64,000 bases of DNA. It comes from Eulemur rufifrons. Its lineage: Eukaryota > Chordata > Mammalia > Primates > Lemuridae. Below are positions 1-10,440 of this stretch, piece after piece; the first letter of the stretch is position 1, and each line of letters starts with the position of its first letter. Both the position numbers and the translations under genes were made by a program. The stretch covers positions 226,146,843 to 226,210,842 of the forward strand of contig NC_090989.1 of NCBI RefSeq assembly GCF_041146395.1, in the 5' to 3' direction. Below the pieces are notes generated by a model that saw only the letters and a program-made list of their open reading frames with translations, had not been told where the DNA came from and did no database searches.

Positions 1-1689
1 CAGAATACATGGGAAGCCTAACTTGTCTCTAGTCTCTTCACCTCTCAACTACCTATTTAATTCCTGAACAAATTTTGTCAATGAGGTACAGGCTTTCTCT
101 AGATGCTGAGTTCCAGCAGTAAATAAGACCCCTGCTAGCCTGGTGCCGCTGGCCTGAAAGGTTGTGCTGCTGATTCAGCTTTAAGCTGCTTAAAAGCAAA
201 ATCTATGTCTGTCCCATCTGGGTATCCATCAGCTCCCAGCAAAGTGCCTTAGTCACAGAAATAACTACATTCAGTAGCCACCGGCCAAATGAAGGAATGA
301 AAAGCAAATTGCTTCAGAAAATATATCAGTTTTGCCATAATCTTTATAGATTTATTTCTTTGAATGAGGGCAAGCCAGTTCTAGTAAAAATACAAATATC
401 TCTAGAAGGGATAACATATGAAACACCTCTCAGCCATTAACAGTTTAGTGGGAATAAATTTTCCAACCAACTGACTTCCAAATTTGTACCGGGAAAGTAA
501 AAGGAGGGAACATGTGCTTTGATCACAAAGGGCTATTTGGGACAGATATGGGAGGAGTCTGGGACCCCCAGGGATCTAGAGGTGGTGCCTATGGGGGTCA
601 AGGTGAAGGGCAGGAAAACTTAGAGGATAAACTTTGCTAATTTCCCAATTATATTACACCAAGAAAGGGACTAGAACCAGAAAATATCATATATATTTGC
701 AAAGAGCCTCCAGCAGTAATAAGGGAAGTGACAAATTGTATGCCAGGATCCATTTGGGAGCTGGGAGACAAAGACAAAATGAAGTTTCCTCCCTTCGTAT
801 CCCACTGCAGAGAAAGATCCTGCCCTGCAAACACACATACTCATACTGTGATTTATTTTCGGATTTACAGAAAGTAACCTAGTGAGACATTCTCTCTTAA
901 GCAATATTTAACTGCTTGAAGTCTTGATTTTGTGAAAGCCAGAAAGTCAGCAAACTGAGAAGCGTGAGCAATGCAAGAAGGAGCCACCACTTCGAGGTAA
1001 GCTAAAATGTGATGGCCTTGTGAATAAGCCCTGTAATTTCTTCTTCATTGACATCCTATTTGGTAATTATTCATGTAAACCTTAATGGAAAACAGATGCA
1101 GAATCAATTTTCAAGTACTGGTATTCATTTAAAAATCTATGAAGGTATTTTTACAATAGTGACAAAAACACGCAATTCACAATTACAGACCCTAAATCTT
1201 TATTTTTCAAAGTTTGGAGCTAAATTGGCATGAGAAATAAGAGTATAAAAAGAACTAGGTAGAACAAATTTCAGACAGTATCTGGCAAATTTCCAGAGGA
1301 TTTATTGACTTGCCAACTTAAAACTGGGGTGCCTTGGGTTTTATGTTCCTTTTGGAAGCTTTTGATTGTCTTTGGCTGGTGCATGGCCTTTCATTCCAAG
1401 TGGCCTTATCTCGGTGTCTGAAGCAAGAATGCAAATAAAATAATGAAAGAAAAGGAACAGCTAGAATTTTCTAGAAGGCACACACACATTCATTCACTGA
1501 AGTTTGACAGACAAGCACACACAAATACTTCCACCTTGCATTTATTAAAATACCTAAGTACAGTTTAAGTAGCATATCTATTTAGAGAATCAGACTAACT
1601 TTCTAAAATTCAAATTTAATTACTTTTTGATTTAAAGTTTAAATTCTTGGCATGCTATAGCCTTTATAATCTATTCTTTAGCCTTATCT
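1..1689. other. Unique non-coding sequence
   Basis: No gene or recognisable transposon is seen. The open frames here (for example near 634-882) are short, lack homology I recognise and overlap frames on the other strand. Small CA-rich runs occur near 1480-1520. The stretch is AT-rich and CpG-poor, in keeping with intergenic or intronic mammalian DNA. Confidence 0.5.
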
Positions 1690-1950
1690 CCTAGGCAACC
1701 ACCGCCCTCCCCACGGGCACTGAATGTCTTTCTTCCCCTGGCATGCAGGGTACCTCCTCCAGAAAGTCTACCCTGAATCTCCATCCTGGGCTTACTGTCT
1801 CTTCTTTCACTTCCACACCACCCTCCCCATAACCCTGTCTTATCATCAACAGGGATCTGTTTCCATGGTAGTCTTCATCACTAAACTGTGTGTTCCCCAA
1901 GTGTATGGACACTGTCCACATCATCTCAGTAGTTCTAGGATATAGCCCAA
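1690..1950 (+). repeat. L2 (LINE-2) 3'-end fragment, sense
   Basis: The segment follows the order of the LINE-2 3' end: a cytosine-rich part with 'tacctcctccagaaagtct', then a stretch like 'ccccaagtgtatggacac'. Divergence is high, as expected for an element inactive since before the placental radiation. It has no coding potential. The call rests on recalled consensus order; MIR is the main alternative. Confidence 0.5.
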
Positions 1951-2844
1951 CATAGCATAAGTTCAAAATAATTACTTGTTAGGCTGAACAGAATTGCATT
2001 TATTAAACACTTACTGTATGTAGATGGCTAAATACTACCCAAGTCAAGTGGAAGCTGAGATGATTCTCCTGACACTGGGAAAATTCCCATTTGGACAGGC
2101 TACATGTCAACATGATGCACACCTGAGCTAGGACAAAGAAGGACTGGAGCTAGCACAGACCTGGAACCAACAGGTGCCATTTTGTTCTGTTTTTTCTCTT
2201 GTGTCTTGCCCTTTCAACTCTCCCTCTACTCGCTGCACCATTTTCCATCTCAACACATGTGCCCTCTCAGACACCTCCCACAGTAAAGTGGTCAACTGCT
2301 CACCAGACCACCTCTTGCCCAAGTGTGGGAGAAATTTAGACACACGTGGAGAGCAGGCTTAGATTAGAGGGCACAGATTTACATACCTTCAGGAGCTAAG
2401 CAGAAGAGGTAACTATGCGAAGAGCATTGAAACTCAGAGTTTTAAAAGAATAGTTTGCTGACCAGGCCAAGTACGGCTGACTTCTACATCTTACTGGCTG
2501 ACTGCTAATTTGGTACCGCCGGCTTAAACTCTTTGTGAAGCCTCCAACAGTGAGCCCAGGAACCAATGGTTGGGACTTCCCGTCACAAAAGCAAAGTATT
2601 TTAAGGTAGAATGTATTGAAAGAAAAAAAATGGGTCCCTGCCATAAATATGGTTGAAAGGATGTGCCTTCTACATGTCAAATGACCCTAGACTGACGTTG
2701 GTGATGAAATACACACACACATGTGAACCACCTCAGAGGTCGAGGCCTCTGGGCCTATGTGCTGTGCTTGTAGGTCCAACCATGCTGGTTCTGATTCATA
2801 TTTATTCTTGGTTCACTATTTGTGTTTAATTGTGGGGCACCATC
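1951..2844. other. Unclassified non-coding sequence with a short CA run
   Basis: No gene is recognised. A short (CA)n run lies at about 2711-2721. Frames of 60-95 codons on both strands overlap each other and contain no domain I know. Confidence 0.4.
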
Positions 2845-3295
2845 TGTTAGCCAGGATGGGCTAGGTATTGGGATGGAGAAATGAATAGCCACAACTGCTG
2901 TCCTCAGACTTAATGGAATGGTAAAGGAAGACAGATATCTATTTAATCTATATTAAAAATGTGCTGACATGTTATAGAGAATAGCAGGGTCTACAGAAGA
3001 GAGCGGTCATAACCCTTGAGCTGAATCTTTACAAATGAATGAATAAGAATTTCCTAGGGAGATGAGTCGGGGTGCAGGGAAGGTCAGTGGGGGAGGAAAT
3101 TTTGAAAGCTGTAACTTCAGCATTAAAGTGCCTCAGAAGAATGTGGGGGGATGTAGTTCTGCAGAGCAATAAAGTTAAAAAGATAAAAACTAGAAAAGCA
3201 GACAGAATCCAGATTATGAAAGCCTTAGAGGTCAGGCTAAGGATTTTGAACTTTATGCTATTAAAAAGAAAAACTATATGAAGGTGTGATAGGAT
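2845..3295 (-). repeat. L2 (LINE-2) fragment, antisense
   Basis: The plus strand is purine-rich and reads as the reverse complement of L2. It starts with a 'gggctaggtattggg' type block, then counts of sample sentences typical of this region, ending with 'aaggattttgaactttatg' and a 'gtgtgataggatgattt' block. These last blocks correspond to the antisense of the distal L2 ORF2. The element is heavily mutated and non-coding. Confidence 0.6.
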
Positions 3296-4138
3296 GATTT
3301 CTTGTTGTTATTATTAATGTGCATTACCCTCGTATACCTGCTTCACCCACTCCACTCTCCTTTCAAGAAGACAGCCTGAACTTTTCTCTTCCCTTGCCCT
3401 GGAGCTTTGGCAGGGCGAAAGGAGAAACTATTGGAGGAACAACATTCTTTTTGCATGCATTCAAAGACTGTCTTTGAGGAGACTTTGCTCAATATCCTAG
3501 GTGCGAGAGCAGAGAGGAAAGTGCCTGGGAGTGAGAGACAGGGGAAGGAGAGAGAGATTCATTCATTCAGGTAGGGAAGGGAATAGAGGTCATCAGTCAA
3601 GGATGCAAGTCTGGTGACCTGGATGGTGAGAGCTCACAGACGTGATTCAGAGAAGGTAACCCCAGACACTGCTGCCCCCTTGTAGGCAGAGACCTCAGCT
3701 GGCACAATGGCCGTAGTCATGCCTACACTTCAGGAGCCATGTAGGTTTGGAAAATGAGGATATCAGTGGCATCCATGACACATATATTAGAAGCAATCTC
3801 CAATTTTCTTGGCATCATGTAAGTTTTGGGGACTACATTAGGAAGAGGGAAGGACCTCCATTAAGTACCATGATTACATTTCCAGCCAGCTATAAGAATA
3901 GGGCCTTAGAGTTACATTTAATTGTATTTTTTAAAATGGGATATTTCTCAAACACCAAAGTCTGTATGATAAAATTCATGCATTCATCACAAAGTGTTTT
4001 ATAAAGGAAAATAACATGATCAGACTTGTGGTAGGGAAGGGTAACGTTTGAGAAAATTCACCTGATGTCCATGAACTTTATTGCAGTTGGGGAATCAGAT
4101 CTTTCCAGAAACTGATCAAGGGGAGCAAAGGAACAAAG
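3296..4138. other. Unclassified non-coding sequence
   Basis: No known gene or repeat could be assigned. Part of the right half, around 3880-4030, may be further L2 debris ('aaaataacatgatcagact' is like the L2 antisense 'gtgacatgatctgac'). The small frame at 3747-4004 shows no recognisable domain. Confidence 0.4.
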
Positions 4139-5775
4139 AGAGAACCATTTTCGATTCCCAGCTGATGAATCAAATGATTCTTAAAATAACGGTGAAATGT
4201 GCAGATCCTGTTTCAGTCTTTAGACACCAACCATGTTACATTATGGTGAAAAGTGCTATAAAAATGGCAAATAATTATTAACAGAATGATTATTTCAAAA
4301 GTTCTGTGACATACATCTTGGAAATATCCAGTTACCTGGGCCTAAACATAGATTAGTCTAGAGAACCATTTTTGATTCCCACCTGATGAAGCAAATGATT
4401 CTTAAAATAACGGTAAAAAGTGCGGATCCTGTTTCAGTATAAACAGGATTCACATTTTCACCTCTCACAAAAATGTGCACTTCTTATATCTGCCAATAAT
4501 CAAATCAAACACAGGACTGACAGAGGACCTGCACTTGCCACCTCTCACAAAAATCAACTCCAACAAAGGATTCTTAAACGAACAGTGAAAAGTGTTATGG
4601 TTCCTAAAATAATGGTGAAACGATGGTGGAATAATACTTAAAATAATGGTTTCTTCAAAGGCTCTAGTACCAACTATTGGAAATACCAAGTTAGCTGGGC
4701 CTCAGCATAGCTTTGTCTGTGAAAACTATATTGGGCTAAAGGATGTAGACACCAAGCATGTTACAATTATGGTGAAAAGTGCTATAAAAATGGCAAATAA
4801 TCCTTAACATAATGGTTATTTCAAAAGTTCTGCGACATACTTCTTAGAAATATCCAGTTACCAGGGCCTAATCATACATTAGTCTACCAGAACAATTTTC
4901 CATTCCCAGCTGATGAATCAAATGATTCTTAAAATAATGGTGAAAAGTGCGGATCCTGTTTCAGTCTTTAGACACTGACCATGTTACAATCATGGTGAAA
5001 AGTCCTATAAAAAATGGCAAACAATTCCTAACATAATGGTTATTTCAAAAGTTCTGCGACATACGTCTTGAAAATATCCAGTTACCTGGGCCTAAACATA
5101 GATTAGAGAATCATTTTTGATTCCCAGCTGATGAATCAAATGATTCTTAAAATAACGGTGAAAAATGCAGATCCTGTTTCAGTCTTTAGACACCACCCAT
5201 GTTACAATTATGGCGAAAACTGGTATAAAAAATGGCAAATAATTCTTAACATAATGGTGATTTCAAAAGTTCCGCAACATACTTCTTGGACATATCCAGT
5301 TACCTGGGCCTAAACATAGATTAGTCTAGAGAACCATTTTCCATTCCCAGCTGATGAATCAAATGATTCTTAAAATAACGGTGAAAAGTGCTATGAAAAA
5401 TGGCAAATAATCCTTAACATAATGGTTATTTCAAACGTTCTGCGACATACTTCTTGGAAATATCCAGTTACCAGAGCCTAGCATAGATTCGTCTACCAGA
5501 ACAATTTTCAATTCACAGCTGATGAATCAAATGATTCTTAAAATAACGGTGAAAAGTGCGGATCCTGTTTCAGTCTTTAGACACCAACCATGTTACAATT
5601 ATGGTGAACAGTGCTATAAAAAATGGCAAGTAATTCCTAACATAATGGTTATTTCAAAAGTTCTGTGACATATGTCTTGGAAATATCCAGTTACCTGGGC
5701 CTGAACATAGATTAGTCTGGAGAACCATTTTCGATTCCTAGCTGATGGAGCAAATTATTCTTAATATTCTTAAAC
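4139..5775. repeat. Tandem array of ~220-bp units, family not recognised
   Basis: The landmark 'agaaccattttcgattccc' or a variant begins units at 4141, 4362, 4889, 5106, 5330, 5498 and 5721, giving steps of about 217-224 bp, with one short unit of 168 bp and one long, rearranged interval (4362-4889). Each full unit carries 'gctgatgaatcaaatgattc', 'cggtgaaaagtgcggatcc', 'tttagacaccaaccatg', 'aacataatggttatttc' and 'atatccagttacctgggcc' in that order. The end at about 5775 breaks off inside a unit. I recognise no transposon family, gene or RNA in the unit; open frames such as 4081-4281 and 5131-5313 are simply the same unit read in one frame. It looks like a minisatellite or small satellite. 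Confidence 0.85.
4440..4730. repeat. Rearranged interval inside the tandem array
   Basis: The regular unit is lost after about 4440. The 16-mer 'cacctctcacaaaaat' appears at 4459 and again at 4539, 80 bp apart, and the second copy continues into 'caactcc'. The same string occurs in the L1 ORF2 segment near 48560, so a small L1-derived piece may have been captured and duplicated here. Diverged unit remnants ('taaaataatggtgaaacg', 'ggaaataccaagttagctg') resume at about 4600. Confidence 0.55.
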
Positions 5776-7680
5776 GTGCTGTTCAAATTTTTTATATCCT
5801 GATTGAAGCATGATGTTAAAAATCTCCCAATATGATCATGCATTTGCTTATTTCTCCTTGGAATTCTTTTGCTTTTTACTTTGCTTTGATATTATATTGT
5901 TACATATACCAAAACTTTAAAATATTATATCTTTCTGGTAAATTGAGCCTTTATTATAAAGCCATATTTAATTAAAATAATTAATTAAATTATCGAGTTA
6001 ATGCTTTTTCCTGAAAGATGATTTTGTCTCATATAAATCTACTTACACAACTTTCTTCTGATTGTTAACGTATCTTTTTTCTATTCTTTTCTTTTTTAAC
6101 CTTTCTATATTCTTCCATTTTAGTTGTATCTTATAAATAATGCACAGTTGGATACTTTTGCAATCCAGTATGGCAATCTTTATCTTTTAACTAGATTACT
6201 TGTTTCATTTACAATTAATGTAATTAGTCACATATTTAGATTTATCTACCATCATATTTTGTATTATAATTCTCATCTATTTTGCTTCTTTTTGTCTCCA
6301 TTCCTACCTTCTTTTGCATTAATGAAGCATTTTTTCTATTGCCTTTTATTCCTGTACTTGTTTCAAAGTTATAGATTCTATTTCTATTCATTTAGTGAGT
6401 AACCTATAATTTATGACATATTTAACTTACCAAATTTAAATTTAAACAATACCTTTACCATCTCTGTTTCAAAATCTTAGACCTTATAAACTCAATTAAC
6501 TACCACTATCTCCCAATTGAAATGTTATTTTATATATCAATATTTATTTAGATTTTCCACACATTACTACTTTCTTTCCTCTTCCTCCCCCCTTGCATCT
6601 CAGACTTCCCATTTTAGATCACTTTTTCAACTTAATGAACATCCTTTAAAATGCCCTAAAGGGCATTTAAATATCTGTTAGTGACAAATTTTCTCAGTTT
6701 TTGTCCCCTAAAAATATATTTTACTCTTATTATTGAAAAATATTTTGGATTTGTATAAAATTCTAGATCGGACATTAGTATTTTTCAGCACCTGAAATAT
6801 ATTATTCCAGTGTATTCTAGCTTTAATTTTTATTATTAAGAAATCAGCTGTCAGTCTTTTACCCCTAGAGAGTAATATATAATTTTTCTCTGGCTGTTTT
6901 CACATTTTCTCTTTGTCTTTAGTGTGTTATAGTTTTTCTATGGTGTATCTTAGCATAAGTTTCTTTTTAAGTGTCCTGTTTGGAATTCACTGGGCTCCTT
7001 TAAAAAAAAACAAATAAACCATGGGTTGGGCACTGCATCAATTGTGGAAAGTATCCCACCAGTATACCTTTGAATATTGCCACTACCAGATTCTCTTTTT
7101 CTTTCTTATATAAAATCCAGTTAGAAATATATGTATTTTAAAAACAACTTTATTCTTCAAGTCTTTTAATCTCACTTTCATTTTTCTATTTTCTCTATGC
7201 ACATTGTAGATAATTTTTCGAGACTTATCTTCCAGTTTATAAATCTCTCTTCAACTTTAACTAATTTGCTGCCTAAACCTGCTGGCTGAGTTTTTAAATT
7301 TCAAGTATTATATTTTTCATTTTTAGAATCTCTGGTTCTTTTGAATATCTACTTGGTTATTCTTTCTAGTTTCTTGTTCCCTGTAGGTATTTTTAACTTT
7401 ATCTTTTATAATTTAAATAGAATAGGCATAGTTATTTATATTCTGTATCTGGTAATGCCAATACCTGAAATATTTTTAGGGTCTTTTGCTGTCAGTTTTT
7501 TCTGCTCTTCTTGCTCATATAGCATGTTTCTCTGTGTGCTTAAATTTTTTGAGCTTTTTGCATATTTTCCTGGGAAAAATTACTTCTAGGAATTCTTTGA
7601 AGATTGTGATAAAGGTACATTCCTCTGCACAGAATTTGCTTTTCCTCTGCCATGAACCCATGAATACTACCACTTTGGGA
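5776..7680 (-). mobile_element. Old L1 (LINE-1), antisense, 5' part
   Basis: The plus strand is T-rich and tracks the antisense of old L1 elements. Blocks such as 'tggtaaattgagcctttatt' (ORF2 endonuclease region in reverse), 'agaaatcagctgtcagtc', 'tctttgtctttagtgtgt' and 'agaatctctggttctt' occur in the order expected on reading toward the L1 5' end. There is no intact frame. Subfamily not assigned; HAL1-type derivatives are an alternative for part of it. The 24-T run at 7681-7704 lies immediately to the right. Confidence 0.6.

Positions 7681-7704
<24 letters not shown>
7681..7704. repeat. Poly(T) run of 24
   Basis: Twenty-four consecutive T, directly preceded by 'ccactttggga' and followed by 'aaagaggggg'. 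Such a run can be the A-tail of a minus-strand retrocopy starting to its right, but I do not recognise that following sequence, so it may be a simple repeat that grew inside the old L1. Confidence 0.8.
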
Positions 7705-7712
<8 letters not shown>

Positions 7713-7954
7713 GGCTAGTGGTTTGTGATCTCTTTGGAATACCTGGATGGTTTGATTTGGGACTGCAAATCTGTTTGAGGGAGTTTACTTCTTGCATGAT
7801 CTTATACCAAAAGTATAGTCATTGAGGGTGTTTTAGTATTACAGGAGATGACTCATTAGACTCTCCACCTTGGGAAGGTCTGGGCTTTATCTTCTAACCC
7901 TTATGCATATCATCCCATGAACACTTAGACTCCAGTTTATCAGTTTTGAAGAGT
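7705..7954. other. Unclassified segment, probably old L1 5' sequence in antisense
   Basis: It follows the poly(T) run and precedes the sense L1 5' UTR. Phrases such as 'gggaatacctggatgg'-like and 'tggactgcaaatctg'-like stretches fit the distal 5' region of old L1 in reverse only loosely. No gene is seen. Confidence 0.3.
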
Positions 7955-9100
7955 GACATCAGTAAGATGGCAGAACAGAAGTTCTCCAGCTCCAACCCCA
8001 TCTCACAGAAACCCAACTAGCAACAACCCACAAACAAGAGTACACAGGAGAAAGTACTCCCTGAACTCAGGAGAGAGACCGAGACACTCCCTTGGACCAC
8101 AGAACTGAGAAAAGGTACATTCAAAGAGTAAGAGAAATGGTTTACTTTGACCATATCACCTTTCCTCCAAGCCAGCACAACACACCCACAGAGGATTCCC
8201 CTGGCCCATGGTTTCCACAGTGGGAAAAGAGAGTTAGGCATGGACAAGCAGCATTCCCATCATTCTAGGACTCATTCCTATATTAGCCCATGGGAAACAC
8301 TGGGAGTACTGGCAGGGCTAGACCACGTGGGCTCAGTTAAAAACAAAGAATGGGGTTGGGGCTTGCAGCAACCAGCATGTGGATCTTGGCACTGACTTGC
8401 ATGCTGGGAAATGGAGGCACTCCACCAGAAAAACTAGCCAACAGTATCACCCTCCAGGAAGTACAGTTAATAGGTCTGGCCAACTCGAGTCCCTAGCCAG
8501 CTTTCCCACCTAGACCTGGTGGTTTGCATCAACCTTCCCTAGGATGGGAGGTGCAAATTCACAAATATCTGTGGAAGGGGGCATCTAGTCCTGCCCAACC
8601 CCAGTGGCTGAGCAGCAACCTTACTCAGCTGTAGTCCTCTCCTTAAGTCTTCCCCAGATCAAGAGGTAAGAGCAGGTCAGTGACTATCTAGAGGGGAACA
8701 TCTGCCCTTCGCTGACCTTAGCAGCCAAGTAGCCACTACACCAAGCCTTACTGCTCTCCTTAAGCCTTCTCCAGGCCAGGAGGCAATTATCTACAGACGA
8801 AAGTATCTGGCCCTGCCCAGCCCCAGCAGCTAAATGGTGACTCCGCTAAACCTCAGTGCTCTGCTTAAGGCTTCCCCAGGGCAGGAGACAAGTACATGTC
8901 CATCCATATCTGTGGAGCATAGCCTCTGGCCCGGCCCATCCTGAGTGGCTGAGAAGCAACCTCCCAATTCTTGCCCAGTTTCAGAGTCCAGCACATGGCC
9001 CTGCGCAACTACAGATTCCAAACAGCAATACCATGCAGCAAGGGAAGACAGTTTATAACTGTGCCCAAGGTGAGGTGACCACTGAGCCAAGCTAACAGCT
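7955..9100 (+). mobile_element. L1 5' UTR fragment, sense, with internal repeats
   Basis: It begins with 'gtgacatcagtaagatggc', a typical L1 5' start carrying an AAGATGG (YY1-like) motif, followed by 'ctccagctccaacccc' and a GC-richer leader. From about 8474 an imperfect ~110-120-bp unit repeats: the 'ctggccctgccca...ctgag/ccagc' landmark lies near 8474, 8591, 8702, 8812 and 8932. The segment stops near 9100 before ORF1. In L1s the 5' UTR holds the internal promoter; this one is old and decayed. Subfamily not assigned. Confidence 0.6.
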
Positions 9101-9559
9101 CTGCCTGACCATATTTTTTTCTTGCATTTATATATGCTTGTATCAGGAAGGGGATGGAGAAATCCACATTCAGTTCACAATAATGCTGGAATTGTTAAGT
9201 CCTGCACCAATAAAACAAATAGTCTAGGTGAAGTCTAATGTTCTTTACATATTTGAAGTTCTATTATTTTCACTGTTACTATTGACTTTATCTTATGCAT
9301 TTATGTTTATGTTAAATTTCTGTAGTCTTTACCTGATACTAATTCCTTAAATACTATCAAATTTTATCATAGAAGTTTCCACTAGAGAGCAGTACATTTT
9401 ATGATTGCATTTTCATAAAGTGCTAGACTCAAGCAGAGGTCTATACAAGCCTTCTCAGGGATTTTATGAGTGTGCCTGAGTTCTTTGTCTATTATCCTTT
9501 CCAAAATATAATCTCCGTGTTGGTTAGCATAGTCATTAAATGTATTCAGATTATTTCAT
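9101..9559. other. Unclassified AT-rich sequence
   Basis: No gene or clear repeat. The left end could still belong to the neighbouring L1 fragment. Nothing further can be supported. Confidence 0.35.
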
Positions 9560-9686
9560 CTTTTTTTTTCTTAGAAGCCTATGGTAGGATTGTCATTCCC
9601 TTCTCTCTTAAATTTAGGTGTGGCAATGTGACTTGCTTTGGCCAAAGAAATGTGAGTAGTTGATATCACTTTCTGGTGGAAACTTT

Positions 9687-9700
9687 AAGAACTGATGTAT
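9687..9700. repeat. Left target-site duplication of the 9.7-kb L1
   Basis: 'aagaactgatgtat' matches 10204-10217 ('aagagctgatgtat') at 13 of 14 positions, and the two copies bracket the L1 and its A-tail exactly. Confidence 0.85.
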
Positions 9701-10203
9701 TTTTCCATCCTTGGGATACTTCACTTAGTAGAATGGGTTCCAACTCTATCCAGGAAAATACAAGAGGTGCTATATCACCATTGTTTCTTATAGCTGAGTA
9801 GTGCTCCATGGTATACATATACCACATTTTATTAATCCACTCATGTATTGATGGGCACTTGGGTTGTTTCCACATCTTTGCAATTGTGAATTGTGCTGCT
9901 ATAAACATTCGCGTGCAGATGTCTTTTTTATAGAATGTCTTTTGTTCTTTTGGGTAGATGCACATGTACTCACCATCAAATTGGTTTCACTGATCATCAC
10001 CTAAGAGCACATTTAGGAATAACATTAATTGGGTGTCGGGCAGATGTGGGGAGGGGAGGGGATGGGTGTATACATACATAATGAGTGCGATGTGCACCGT
10101 CTAGGGGATGGACACACTTGAAGCTCTGATTCGGGGCGAGGAGCAAGGGCAATATACATAACCTAAACTTTTGTACCCCCATAATATGCTGAAATAAAAA
10201 AAA
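9701..10203 (+). mobile_element. 5'-inverted (twin-primed), truncated lemur-type L1
   Basis: The right part, about 9960-10203, is L1 sense: end of ORF2 ('cactgatcatcacctaaga'), 3' UTR with 'gatgtgcaccgtctagggg', 'ttgtacccccataatatg' and an A-tail. The left part, 9701 to about 9959, is the immediately upstream ORF2 segment in reverse orientation; read on the minus strand it encodes the familiar C-terminal stretch with 'IYPKEQKTFYKKD' and 'PKCPSIHEWINKMWYMYTM'. The segments abut at about 9959/9960, with only some 7-8 L1 bases missing between them. A 14-bp target duplication flanks the whole. This is the signature of twin priming. The element is dead: truncated, inverted, no full ORF. Confidence 0.9.
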
Positions 10204-10217
10204 AAGAGCTGATGTAT
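10204..10217. repeat. Right target-site duplication of the 9.7-kb L1
   Basis: 'aagagctgatgtat', directly after the A-tail; partner at 9687-9700 with one mismatch. Confidence 0.85.
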
Positions 10218-10440
10218 ACATCACATGTTCTCTTTTCCCTTTTCCACAGAGACTAACAACATTCCAGATCATGTTGTTTCTTTAGCCTAGGTCCCAGAAT
10301 GAGAATTATGCAGAGTAGAGTTTCTAACTGACATATAATTAAAATAGAGTCTGAGTGAGAAATAAACTTCTGTTGTCTAAGATTTTGGGGGTTGGTTGTT
10401 ACTGCGTCATACCTTAGCCTCTCTTGATTGATACAAGAAT

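Larger units (their letters stand above)
9560..10440 (+). mobile_element. MLT1-type (ERVL-MaLR) LTR, split by an L1
   Basis: The left part (9560-9700) has 'gtggcaatgtgacttgctttggcc', shortened here to its core 'gacttgctttggccaa', and the right part (10204-10440) has 'gaaataaacttctgttgtc', 'agattttgggggttgg' and 'ttgattgataca'. These are the middle and 3' end of an MLT1 LTR in sense. The two parts join cleanly when the L1 at 9701-10203 is removed. MaLR LTRs are old non-autonomous retroviral-like elements; no internal region is seen. Confidence 0.6.

Noticed and set aside
4139..5775. CRISPR-like array
   Set aside because: The repeats are ~220 bp, abut without unique spacers and lie in mammalian DNA.
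7681..7704. Processed pseudogene on the minus strand starting from the poly(T) run
   Set aside because: The sequence to the right shows no recognisable mRNA and no target duplication was found.
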